From NCBI GenBank assembly GCA_902496005.1, contig CABUZI010000085.1:1-7251 (forward strand): 7,251 nt of DNA, given 5' to 3'. The notes below the pieces were generated by a model that did no database searches, was not told where the DNA came from, and saw nothing but the letters and a program-made list of their open reading frames with translations. Position numbers and translations under genes: made by a program. This DNA is from an uncultured Collinsella sp. GTDB taxonomy: Bacteria > Actinomycetota > Coriobacteriia > Coriobacteriales > Coriobacteriaceae. Shown here one piece after another: positions 1 through 5,802 of this stretch; the stretch's first letter is position 1; every line of letters begins with the position of its first letter.

Positions 1-2430
1 AAGCTCGACAAGAAGCTCAAGAGCGAGGGCATCAGCCGCTTGGAGATCGGTCGCGACAAGTTTGTCGACGCTTGCTGGGATTGGACCCACGAGTACGGCG
101 GCATCATCGTCGAGCAGATCAAGCGTATGGGCTGCTCCGTCGACTTCGACAACGAGCGCTTTACCATGGACGAGGACTACGCCCAGGCCGTTCGTAAGGT
201 CTTCTGCGACTGGTACCACGACGGCCTGATCTACCGTGGTAAGCGCATCGTCAACTGGTGCCCCAACTGCACCACCGCCATCTCGGACGACGAGGCCGAG
301 TACAAGGACGAGAAGGGCCACCTGTGGCACCTGCGCTACCCGCTGACCGAGCTGGTCAACGGCCAGGATTACATCGTCGTCGCCACCACGCGCCCCGAGA
401 CCATGCTCGGCGACACGGGCGTCGCCGTCTCCCCGAAGGACCCCGAGAAGGCCGCCTTTGTGGGTAAGACCGTCAAGCTCCCCATCGTCGACCGCGAGAT
501 CCCCATCTTTGAGGATTGGCATGTCGACGCCAACTTTGGCTCCGGCTTTGTCAAGGTCACCCCGGCCCACGACCCCAACGATTACGCTATGGGTCAGGCC
601 CATGACCTGCCGCAGATCAACATTTTCGATGAGCACGCTGTGGTAGTCGAGGGCTACGGCGAGTTTACCGGCATGACCCGCGAGGAGTGCCGCGAGGCCG
701 TCATTAAGTGGTTCGAGGAGCATGACCTGCTCGACCACGTCGAGGACCACGACCACTCCGTCATGCACTGCTACCGTTGCGACGCCGCGCTTGAGCCGTG
801 GCTTTCCGAGCAGTGGTTCGTCGCCGTCGACAAGCTCAAGGGGCCGGCGCTCGACGCCGTCAACTCCGGCAAGGTCACCTTCCACCCCGCGCGCTGGACG
901 CAGACCTACACCACCTGGATGGAGAACCTCAAGGACTGGTGCATCAGCCGCCAGCTGTGGTGGGGCCACCGCATCCCCGTGTTCTACTGCGAGGACTGCG
1001 GCTGGGAGGACGCCCTTACCGAGGACACCGACGTGTGCCCCAAGTGCGGCGGTCATCACGTGCATCAGGACGAGAATGTGCTGGACACCTGGTTCAGCTC
1101 GCAGCTGTGGACCTTCGCCACGCAGGGCTGGCCGCAAAAGCCGGAGCTGCTCGAGGGACATCACCCCACGACGGCGCTCGTTACCGCGCGCGACATCATC
1201 GCGCTGTGGGTCGCCCGCATGGTCATGAGCTCGCTGTACTTCCTGGACGAGGTGCCGTTTAAGGACGTCGTCATCTACCCGACGATCCTGGCCAAGGACG
1301 GCAGCCGCATGTCCAAGTCCAAGGGCAACGGCGTTGACCCCATGGACCTCATCGGTATGTATGGCGCCGACGCCATGCGTTACAACCTGCTGACGCTCTG
1401 CACCAACAACCAGGATGTCAAGTTCGACGCGAACATCGACAAGAAGACCAAGAAGCTTATCGACAGCCCGCGCACCGAGCAGGCCAAGTCGTTTGTGACC
1501 AAGATCTGGAACGCCAGCCGCTTCCTGCTCATGAACATGGAGGGCTACACGCCCGGCGAGCCCGTCGTTGAGACGCCGGCCGATGCCTGGATGTTCAGCC
1601 GCCTGGCCAAGGCCGTCAAGATGGTCACCGAGGGTATTGAGAACTACACCTTTGGCGACATGGCCCGCGGCGTGCAGCAGTTCTTCTGGAACGAGGTCTG
1701 CGACTGGTACGTCGAGGTCACCAAGGCCCGCCTGAAGGGCGAGGGCCGTCTGCAGGCGCAGCGCAACCTGATCTTTGTGCTCGACACCTCCATTCGCCTG
1801 ATGCACCCGCTTATGCCTTTTGTCACCGAGGAGATCTGGGACAACATGCCTGCGAGCGTGCTCGACCTGGATGCCGAGGGCAACGTGGACCGCGCCGAGG
1901 CGCTCATGATCGCCAAGTGGCCCGAGCCCGCCGACTACGCCAAGTACGTCGACGAGCCCGCCGAGCGCGCGTTTGAGCTGTGCCGCGCCGTCGTTTCCGC
2001 CGCCCGCGCCACGCGTTCGCGTTATCGCTTGAGCCCCAAGGCCGAGCTCGACGTGGTCGTGCGCGCCGGTGCTGAGGATATCGAGAAGCTCGAGAGCCTG
2101 CGTTCGACCATTGAGCCGCTGGCCAACACCGCTTCGCTGGTCATGGGTACTGACGTTGAGAAGCCGGCTGCGAGCATCGCCGTGGTCGACAGCGGCGTCG
2201 AGGTCTTTGTGGTGCTCGAGGGCAAGGTTGATCTTTCGGCCGAGAAGGCACGCCTGGAGAAGGAGATTGCCGCGGCCCAGAAGGAGCTCGCCGGCTGCGA
2301 GAAGACACTCGCTAACGAGGGCTTCGTGGCCAAGGCCGCGCCCGCGGTGGTCCAGAAGAAGAGGGACCGTGCAGCTGAGCTCAAGGAGATCCTGGCGGCG
2401 CTGACCTCGCAGGTTGCTGACTTCTCGTAG
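1..2430 (+). CDS. valS: Valyl-tRNA synthetase, class I (5' end missing)
   Basis: This enzyme charges tRNA-Val with valine in the cytoplasm. The reading frame is open from base 1, and 809 residues are visible. Family members are usually about 880-900 residues, so roughly 100 N-terminal residues, including the HIGH motif, lie outside the window; the TTG at 40 is internal, not a start. Seen in order: Cys pair CPNC (codons 87-90); editing (CP1) domain with TTRPETMLGDTG (nt 385-420) and VTPAHDPNDY; CISRQLWWGHRIP; a zinc-ribbon-like CxxC-x12-CxxC (Cys 330, 333, 346, 349); DTWFSSQLW; the second signature as RMSKSKGNG (M437 at nt 1309), with Arg in place of the usual first Lys; an anticodon-binding domain; and a charged C-terminal coiled coil (about nt 2220-2415) typical of ValRS. 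Codons are strongly C-ending, as expected of a highly expressed gene. The identification is secure. Confidence 0.97.
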   Translation, partial: KLDKKLKSEGISRLEIGRDKFVDACWDWTHEYGGIIVEQIKRMGCSVDFDNERFTMDEDYAQAVRKVFCDWYHDGLIYRGKRIVNWCPNCTTAISDDEAEYKDEKGHLWHLRYPLTELVNGQDYIVVATTRPETMLGDTGVAVSPKDPEKAAFVGKTVKLPIVDREIPIFEDWHVDANFGSGFVKVTPAHDPNDYAMGQAHDLPQINIFDEHAVVVEGYGEFTGMTREECREAVIKWFEEHDLLDHVEDHDHSVMHCYRCDAALEPWLSEQWFVAVDKLKGPALDAVNSGKVTFHPARWTQTYTTWMENLKDWCISRQLWWGHRIPVFYCEDCGWEDALTEDTDVCPKCGGHHVHQDENVLDTWFSSQLWTFATQGWPQKPELLEGHHPTTALVTARDIIALWVARMVMSSLYFLDEVPFKDVVIYPTILAKDGSRMSKSKGNGVDPMDLIGMYGADAMRYNLLTLCTNNQDVKFDANIDKKTKKLIDSPRTEQAKSFVTKIWNASRFLLMNMEGYTPGEPVVETPADAWMFSRLAKAVKMVTEGIENYTFGDMARGVQQFFWNEVCDWYVEVTKARLKGEGRLQAQRNLIFVLDTSIRLMHPLMPFVTEEIWDNMPASVLDLDAEGNVDRAEALMIAKWPEPADYAKYVDEPAERAFELCRAVVSAARATRSRYRLSPKAELDVVVRAGAEDIEKLESLRSTIEPLANTASLVMGTDVEKPAASIAVVDSGVEVFVVLEGKVDLSAEKARLEKEIAAAQKELAGCEKTLANEGFVAKAAPAVVQKKRDRAAELKEILAALTSQVADFS

Positions 2431-2440
2431 GTCTAACTTG

Positions 2441-2550
2441 GGGACGCGTCCCGATGCTTTGTTCTCCGCTGCGGACAGTCCTGCGCAAGACGGACAGCAC
2501 ATTAAGTGCTGTCCTTTGCGTGCGGAACTTGCGGCGAGCAAAGCATCGGG
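2441..2550. repeat. Nested inverted repeat downstream of valS
   Basis: The outer arms CCCGATGCTTTG (2450-2461) and CAAAGCATCGGG (2539-2550) are perfect 12-bp complements. The match continues imperfectly inward for about 8 more bases. A perfect inner hairpin GGACAGCAC / GTGCTGTCC (2492-2500, 2506-2514) has a 5-nt ATTAA loop and is followed by only three T. The left edge overlaps the 12-bp palindrome GGGACGCGTCCC (2441-2452). It begins 11 nt after the valS stop codon, so it may help end the valS transcript. The long two-level symmetry looks more like a dispersed palindromic intergenic element than a classic terminator, because no good T-tract follows. That it is repeated elsewhere in the genome is inference. 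Confidence 0.7.
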
Positions 2551-2576
2551 CCGCTCCTAGTGCGGTTACGTGGTCG

Positions 2577-2688
2577 TTTGCAACTGGTTAGTTGGTGCCA
2601 CTGGGTTGTGGCCTTGAGGTCGCTGCAAAGCGGTGTTTGGCTGATATTTTGAATGGGAGGGGCTCGTTGTCGATTCGGGCCTCTTTTT
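2577..2688 (+). promoter_or_regulatory. Possible structured leader upstream of folC
   Basis: The 159 bp between the palindrome and folC contain no gene. Two nested helices can be drawn: TTTGCA (2577-2582) with TGCAAA (2624-2629), enclosing GCCAC (2597-2601) with GTGGC (2608-2612). They are followed by the terminator-like hairpin at 2657-2685. Such an arrangement would fit an attenuator leader for folC. However, the first two helices are short and no known riboswitch or T-box consensus was recognised, so this is a weak inference. No clear promoter with both -35 and -10 elements was found here. Confidence 0.25.
2657..2688 (+). terminator. Terminator-like hairpin just before folC
   Basis: GGCTCG (2661-2666) pairs with CGGGCC (2676-2681) across a 9-nt loop, with one G-U pair. 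The stem can be lengthened by four pairs (2657-2660 with 2682-2685, two of them G-U). The right side runs into TCTTTTT (2682-2688). This is the form of a rho-independent terminator. It ends only 21 nt before the folC start, leaving no room for a promoter in between. It therefore either stops valS read-through or acts as an attenuator in the folC leader. Confidence 0.5.
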
Positions 2689-2693
2689 ATGTT

Positions 2694-2700
2694 GAGGGGA
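2694..2700 (+). promoter_or_regulatory. Ribosome binding site that sets the folC start
   Basis: The purine run GAGGGGA lies 9 nt before the ATG at 2710. The frame is open further upstream, with ATGs at 2653 and 2689, but neither has a comparable site, and 2653 lies inside the terminator-like region. This supports 2710 as the start. Confidence 0.65.
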
Positions 2701-2709
2701 CTTTGGGTT

Positions 2710-4053
2710 ATGGCTAAGCGTTCTGGGTCGTATGTCGTTCCTTTTTCGTTTGAGTTGCTTTCGTTTGATGAGGCTGTGGGACTTGCTGCTGATACGGGGC
2801 GGATTTCTGGGGATGCTGGGCCTCTGCTTGAGACGGTTGTCGATATGCTCGATGAGTTGGGGCGTCCCGATGAGTATTTCGATTGCATTCAGGTTGCCGG
2901 TACCAATGGCAAGACTTCGACTACGCGCTTTTCGGCTGCTATCCTTCGCGGCGAGGGACTCAAGACTGCGCTGTATACTTCGCCGCAGCTGGTACGCTAT
3001 CCCGAGCGCATGGAGGTTGACGGGCGCGTTGTGAGCGATGAGGCCTTTGCCCGTGGCGTTTCTGCCGCTGTTGAGGCGGGACATCGAGTGAATGCCCGTC
3101 GTGTGGCGGCGGGGGAGCGTGCCTATACCATCACGCCCTTTGACCTGCTGACGGCTGCCGCACTTGTAGTGTTTGCCGAGGCTTGCGTGGACGTAGCCGT
3201 GCTTGAGGTTGGCATGGGCGGGCGTTGGGACGCCACGAGTGCGACCGATCCCGTCGCCGTTGCCATTACGGGCATTGGGCTCGATCACACACGTATTTTG
3301 GGCGACACGCTCGAGGCCATTGCGGGGGAGAAGGCTGCGGTCATTAAGCCCGGACGCCTGGTTGTGCTGGGCGAGGGTACGCACGAGGCGAGTGTTCAGC
3401 GCGTGATGGATGCCCGTTGCCGCGCGTGCGGCATCGTGCCGCTCGTGGTAGGCCACGCTACGACTAAGGTGCCGGTGCATGTGGGCGACACGGTTGAGTT
3501 TAGCTGCACCACGCCGCGCGCGATCTATACGTCGAGCATGGTCAAGCCGGCCTATCAGCCGCAGAATGCCGCGTGCGCGATTATGCTTTGCGAGGGCTAT
3601 CTGGGCCGCGAGCTCGACCACGATGCGCTCGACGCCTCGCTTATGGGTTGCCCCACGCCGGGCCGATTTGATGTGCTGGGGACCGATCCGCTCAAGCTGA
3701 TCGACGCCTGCCATAACCCTCAGAGCTGCGAGAACTTTGTAGGCGCGCTGGACGAGATCGATCCGTGCGTGAAGAACCGCCCCACGCTGCTGTGTGCCGC
3801 GCTGGCCGACAAGGATGTGGCCGGTATTGTCGATGTTCTGATTCCGGCCTTCCCGCGTGTGGTCGTAACCCAGACCGATTCCGATCGCGCCCTGCCGGCA
3901 GAGGAGCTCGCGGCCATGGTGGACGCGGACAAACTCGCGGGCGTATACCTGAGCGTGTCCGAGGCCCTCGCTGCCTTCGATGTCGCAGACGAGCCTTTCG
4001 TAGCCGCCGGCACCATCACCCTAGCCGGCGAAGTAGCCGGTCTGCTGCGCTAA
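2710..4053 (+). CDS. folC: Folylpolyglutamate synthase / dihydrofolate synthase
   Basis: This Mur-ligase-family enzyme adds glutamate to folates with ATP; many bacterial forms also make dihydrofolate from dihydropteroate. From the ATG at 2710 it has 447 residues, a usual length. Seen in order: P-loop GTNGKTST (residues 64-71); ITPFDLLTAAAL (141-152); EVGMGGRWDATS (166-177), the family's E-x-G-x-GGR-x-DATN-like metal/ATP motif; GLDHTRILGDT; EKAAVIKPG (207-215), whose Lys208 matches the lysine carbamoylated in the family; and the C-terminal ligase domain beginning PTPGRF, then DACHNP (332-337), where the common form is DGAHNP. The first ~60 codons are rich in T-ending codons, unlike valS and the rest of folC. 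It lies 279 nt after valS and converges on the aminopeptidase gene. No other folate genes are in the window. The family is certain; single versus dual activity cannot be read from the sequence. Confidence 0.95.
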   Translation: MAKRSGSYVVPFSFELLSFDEAVGLAADTGRISGDAGPLLETVVDMLDELGRPDEYFDCIQVAGTNGKTSTTRFSAAILRGEGLKTALYTSPQLVRYPERMEVDGRVVSDEAFARGVSAAVEAGHRVNARRVAAGERAYTITPFDLLTAAALVVFAEACVDVAVLEVGMGGRWDATSATDPVAVAITGIGLDHTRILGDTLEAIAGEKAAVIKPGRLVVLGEGTHEASVQRVMDARCRACGIVPLVVGHATTKVPVHVGDTVEFSCTTPRAIYTSSMVKPAYQPQNAACAIMLCEGYLGRELDHDALDASLMGCPTPGRFDVLGTDPLKLIDACHNPQSCENFVGALDEIDPCVKNRPTLLCAALADKDVAGIVDVLIPAFPRVVVTQTDSDRALPAEELAAMVDADKLAGVYLSVSEALAAFDVADEPFVAAGTITLAGEVAGLLR

Positions 4054-4067
4054 CCCATCCCCTCATC

Positions 4068-4134
4068 AGTTGCGGTGGAATAGTTCCTGTTTTTGGGTTC
4101 TAGCAGCCCATCCAGGAACTATTCCACCGCAACT
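4068..4134. repeat. Perfect 22-bp inverted repeat, copy A, between converging genes
   Basis: The left arm (4068-4089) and right arm (4113-4134) are exact reverse complements over 22 bp, separated by a 23-nt loop. The arm begins AGTTGCGGTGG and ends TTCCTG. Within each arm GGAA-TAG-TTCC is itself a small palindrome. The element nearly fills the gap between the stop codons of folC and the aminopeptidase gene, so it could form a strong hairpin at the 3' end of both transcripts. No good T-tract follows on either strand. A near-identical copy lies at 5676-5742, which shows it is a dispersed repeat and not just a local terminator. Confidence 0.85.
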
Positions 4135-4158
4135 TAGTTTGGGGGCTTGGGGACCAGG

Positions 4159-5247
4159 CTAGTCTAGGCGGACTGGGTCGTGGGGGTAGGCGTTGAGAAT
4201 CTCGACGCCGCTCTCGGTCACCAGGGCCAGGTCCTCGATGCGGACACCGATACGGCCGGGGAGGTAGATTCCCGGCTCGATGGAGAACGTCATGCCTGGC
4301 TCGACGACCTGCTCGTTGACGAGCGAGACGTCGCCCGGCTCGTGGTCTTGCAGGCCGATCGAGTGGCCCAGGCGATGCGTAAAGTATTTGCCGTAGCCCG
4401 CATCCTCAATCACGTCGCGCGCGGCGCGGTCCAGGTCGCACATGCGCGCGCCCGGTGCGATGAGCGCCTCGGCGGCCTCGTTGGCGCGGCGCACGATGTC
4501 GTAGATACGTGCGGTCTCCTTGTCCGGATCGCCCCAAAAGAACGTGCGCGTCATGTCCGAGCAGTAGTTGCGGCGACGTCCGCCAATGTCGAACAGTACC
4601 ACATCGCCGCGCTTGAGTACGGTGTCGTCGGGCTCGTGGTGCGGGTCGCCGGCGTTGGCACCAAAGCTTACGATGGGCGGAAAGCTAAAGCCCTCGCAGT
4701 TGTGCTTGTGGTACAGGCCGAGCATCTGGTCGGCAATTTCGCGCTCCGTCACGCCCTCGTGAACGAGCTTGATGGCGTCGGCCATCACGGCGTCGTTGGC
4801 GGCCGAGGACACGCGCATGAGCTCCTGCTCGGCTTCGTCCTTGTGGGTGCGTGAGGCGGTGACGGCAAAGTCGCCTAGAAAAAACTCGCTGGCGGCGTGG
4901 CGCTCCATGAGCGGCATCAAAAAGCCGGAGCGCATGACGGTGTCGATGCCGAGCGGTTTGGTCGGATTGACCTCGCGAGCGATGGCGTCGGTCACGACGT
5001 CGGTATCGGTGTGGTAGGCCACGCGGGCATTGTCGTACTCGGGCAGCTGATGCAGGGCGTTTACCAAGATCACCGGCTCGGCACCGCGTGCGAGGAGCAC
5101 GCCGCAAAAACGCTCAAACATATCGGCATAAAAGCCGGTCAGATAGTAGATCGACCACGGGTCATTCACAAGCAGCTGCGCGCCGGGGTGCTGAGCCTCT
5201 AGCGCATCGAGCACGCGCGCCACACGCTGGTCATCGACATGTGCCAT
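4159..5247 (-). CDS. M24-family Xaa-Pro aminopeptidase / prolidase
   Basis: This cytoplasmic metallopeptidase cleaves the bond before proline in peptides or dipeptides. It has 362 residues, the usual size of short bacterial PepQ/PapA-like enzymes. Residues 1-135 form a creatinase-like N-terminal domain (DPWSIYYLTGF at 29-39). The rest is a pita-bread domain with all five dinuclear-metal ligands: Asp220 (VVLFDIGG), Asp231 (CSDMTRTF), His295 (HRLGHSIG), Glu324 (SIEPGIY) and Glu338 (VRIEDL). Catalytic-region histidines are at 203-204 (DPHHEPDD) and 302 (DHEPG). There is no signal peptide. The ATG at 5247 is supported by AAAGGA six nt upstream and by a promoter at 5275-5302, giving a short leader. 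It converges with folC and is flanked by two copies of the 22-bp inverted repeat. Aminopeptidase (pepP-like) versus dipeptidase (pepQ-like) cannot be decided, so no symbol is given. Confidence 0.93.
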   Translation of the reverse strand: MAHVDDQRVARVLDALEAQHPGAQLLVNDPWSIYYLTGFYADMFERFCGVLLARGAEPVILVNALHQLPEYDNARVAYHTDTDVVTDAIAREVNPTKPLGIDTVMRSGFLMPLMERHAASEFFLGDFAVTASRTHKDEAEQELMRVSSAANDAVMADAIKLVHEGVTEREIADQMLGLYHKHNCEGFSFPPIVSFGANAGDPHHEPDDTVLKRGDVVLFDIGGRRRNYCSDMTRTFFWGDPDKETARIYDIVRRANEAAEALIAPGARMCDLDRAARDVIEDAGYGKYFTHRLGHSIGLQDHEPGDVSLVNEQVVEPGMTFSIEPGIYLPGRIGVRIEDLALVTESGVEILNAYPHDPVRLD

Positions 5248-5253
5248 GAAACA

Positions 5254-5260
5254 TCCTTTC
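5254..5260 (-). promoter_or_regulatory. Ribosome binding site of the aminopeptidase gene
   Basis: On the minus strand GAAAGGA lies 6 nt before the ATG at 5247. It supports that start codon over any internal one. Confidence 0.7.
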
Positions 5261-5274
5261 GCTAGGGTGCCACC

Positions 5275-5302
5275 ATGGTATCCCCAATGCCAGGGTAGTC
5301 AA
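5275..5302 (-). promoter_or_regulatory. Candidate sigma-70 promoter for the aminopeptidase gene
   Basis: On the minus strand TTGACT (5302-5297; 5 of 6 match to TTGACA) is followed after 16 nt by TACCAT (5280-5275; 4 of 6 match to TATAAT). Transcription would begin near 5268, giving a leader of about 20 nt that contains the ribosome binding site. The -35 box overlaps the edge of a degenerate copy of the 28-bp repeat (5297-5324). Confidence 0.5.
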
Positions 5303-5324
5303 TTTGCGACGGGGTTATTTTAGC
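5297..5324 (+). repeat. Degenerate copy of the 28-bp repeat
   Basis: On the plus strand this 28-bp stretch matches the copy at 5771-5798 (read on the minus strand) at 22 of 28 positions. Shared blocks are AATTT, GACGGGG and TTTTAGC. It is weaker than the other pair and overlaps the candidate -35 box on the other strand, so common descent is likely but not certain. Confidence 0.4.
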
Positions 5325-5340
5325 TGCGTCCAACATGCGG

Positions 5341-5418
5341 AATGATTTTTCTGGGACGGGGATGAAATAATCATTCGGCACCCAATGATTATTTCATCCC
5401 CGTCCCAGAAAAATCATT
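5341..5418. repeat. Perfect 35-bp palindrome with 8-nt spacer
   Basis: The left arm (5341-5375) and right arm (5384-5418) are exact reverse complements over 35 bp around the spacer CGGCACCC. Each arm also has its own inverted ends, AATGATT and AATCATT, so the symmetry exists at two levels. The arm centre CTGGGACGGGG shares the GGGACGGG core of the 28-bp repeat. It lies upstream of the aminopeptidase promoter in gene-free sequence. There is no T-tract to make it an ordinary terminator. A perfect match this long implies recent origin, repair between the arms, or selection. Confidence 0.9.
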
Positions 5419-5442
5419 TGAGCGAACGTTCGGGCAAAAGTA

Positions 5443-5470
5443 GCTAAAAGAGGCCCGTCCCAAATGGGCT
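5443..5470 (-). repeat. 28-bp repeat, copy 2 (terminator-like)
   Basis: Read on the minus strand this begins AGCCCATTTGGG and ends GGGCCTCTTTTAGC. It matches the copy at 5771-5798 at 24 of 28 positions, in the same orientation. A GCCC/GGGC stem followed by CTCTTTT gives it a weak terminator look. No gene ends directly before it here, so it may be a displaced copy of a terminator-like dispersed repeat. Confidence 0.65.
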
Positions 5471-5473
5471 GGT

Positions 5474-5632
5474 TTCAAAAGTATGGCTGATTACGGGGCT
5501 GGAGCCGTGTTACTTGACCATGGGAAAAATCGCGAAATTAAAACCGCAGGTAGACGGCTTATCAAAAATCGAAAATTGTCGGTATGGATGGGGGGTCTCC
5601 GAATCAGCCCCGTAATCCGGCATAGTATTGAA
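5474..5632. repeat. 159-bp element with 28-bp terminal inverted repeats (MITE-like)
   Basis: The left end (5474-5501) and right end (5605-5632) are inverted repeats matching at 24 of 28 positions. The innermost 13 bp, GATTACGGGGCTG, match perfectly. The interior is AT-richer than the genes and contains a near-direct repeat, AAAAATCGCGAAATT (5525-5539) and AAAAATCGAAAATT (5564-5577). No target-site duplication was recognised. The size and ends fit a miniature inverted-repeat element without a transposase. A 54-codon ORF (ATG 5483, TAG 5645-5647) spans it, but it has no clear ribosome binding site and its codons are unlike the neighbouring genes, so it is not annotated as a gene. Confidence 0.55.
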
Positions 5633-5675
5633 TTGGCACTAAAGTAGGCACAAGCTAAATACCAATCCCAAGGAT

Positions 5676-5742
5676 AGTTGCGGTGGAATAGTTCCTGGAT
5701 GCCGGGGTTTTGGCGGAAATCAGGAACTATTTCACCGCAATT
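5676..5742. repeat. 22-bp inverted repeat, copy B
   Basis: The left arm (5676-5697) is identical to that of copy A at 4068-4089. The right arm (5721-5742) differs from a perfect complement at two positions, both giving G-U pairs in RNA. The loop is again 23 nt. The loop edges (GATG at one end, AAA at the other) match those of copy A only when copy A is reversed, so the two copies are probably in opposite orientation around the aminopeptidase gene. Confidence 0.85.
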
Positions 5743-5770
5743 GAGGAGGAGCGGAGTTGATGGCGGGGTT

Positions 5771-5802
5771 GCTAAAAGAGCCCCGTCCTAAATTAGCTGC
5801 TT
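5771..5802 (-). terminator. Terminator-like 28-bp repeat after the DUF1667 gene
   Basis: On the minus strand this begins inside the DUF1667 stop codon. AGCT (5798-5795) pairs with GGCT (5782-5779), and AAG (5802-5800) with CTT (5778-5776), leaving one bulged C; TTTT covers 5777-5774. Its position fits the end of the oxidoreductase/DUF1667 transcript. The 28-bp sequence 5771-5798 is shared with 5443-5470 at 24 of 28 positions, so it is both a terminator candidate and a dispersed repeat. The stem is weak. Confidence 0.45.

Noticed and set aside
722..1262. Overlapping plus-strand frames inside valS
   Set aside because: Products are Arg/Ser/Thr- or Arg/Gly-rich as expected from frame-shifted GC-rich coding DNA; valS is intact here.
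2591..2620. T-box or tetrahydrofolate riboswitch upstream of folC
   Set aside because: GGTGCCAC only loosely recalls the T-box GGTGGNACC core, no specifier or stem I pattern was found, and no THF riboswitch consensus was recognised.
2653..2709. Upstream starts at 2653 or 2689 for folC
   Set aside because: They lack a ribosome binding site, overlap the terminator-like hairpin, and would add an unusual N-terminal extension; 2710 has GAGGGGA at good spacing.
2566..3714. A 382-codon open frame on the minus strand opposite folC
   Set aside because: It lies antisense to a clear folC gene, gives a low-complexity Arg/His/Asn-rich protein with no family motifs, and is the expected mirror of the sense codon bias.
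4180..4854. A 224-codon plus-strand open frame opposite the aminopeptidase gene
   Set aside because: The minus-strand M24 peptidase has every catalytic residue; the plus-strand frame has no recognisable motif and is a GC-rich shadow.
5423..5432. CGAACGTTCG as a LexA (SOS) box
   Set aside because: Gram-positive LexA sites have CGAAC and GTTCG separated by four bases; here the halves are directly joined, and no SOS gene is next to it.
5483..5647. 54-codon ORF as a real gene
   Set aside because: No convincing ribosome binding site, atypical codon use, and it runs across the terminal inverted repeats of a putative mobile element; reported as a finding only.
5248..5800. CRISPR array or tandem-repeat array
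   Set aside because: The repeats are palindromic and of different types, with no regular direct repeat-spacer periodicity and no cas genes.
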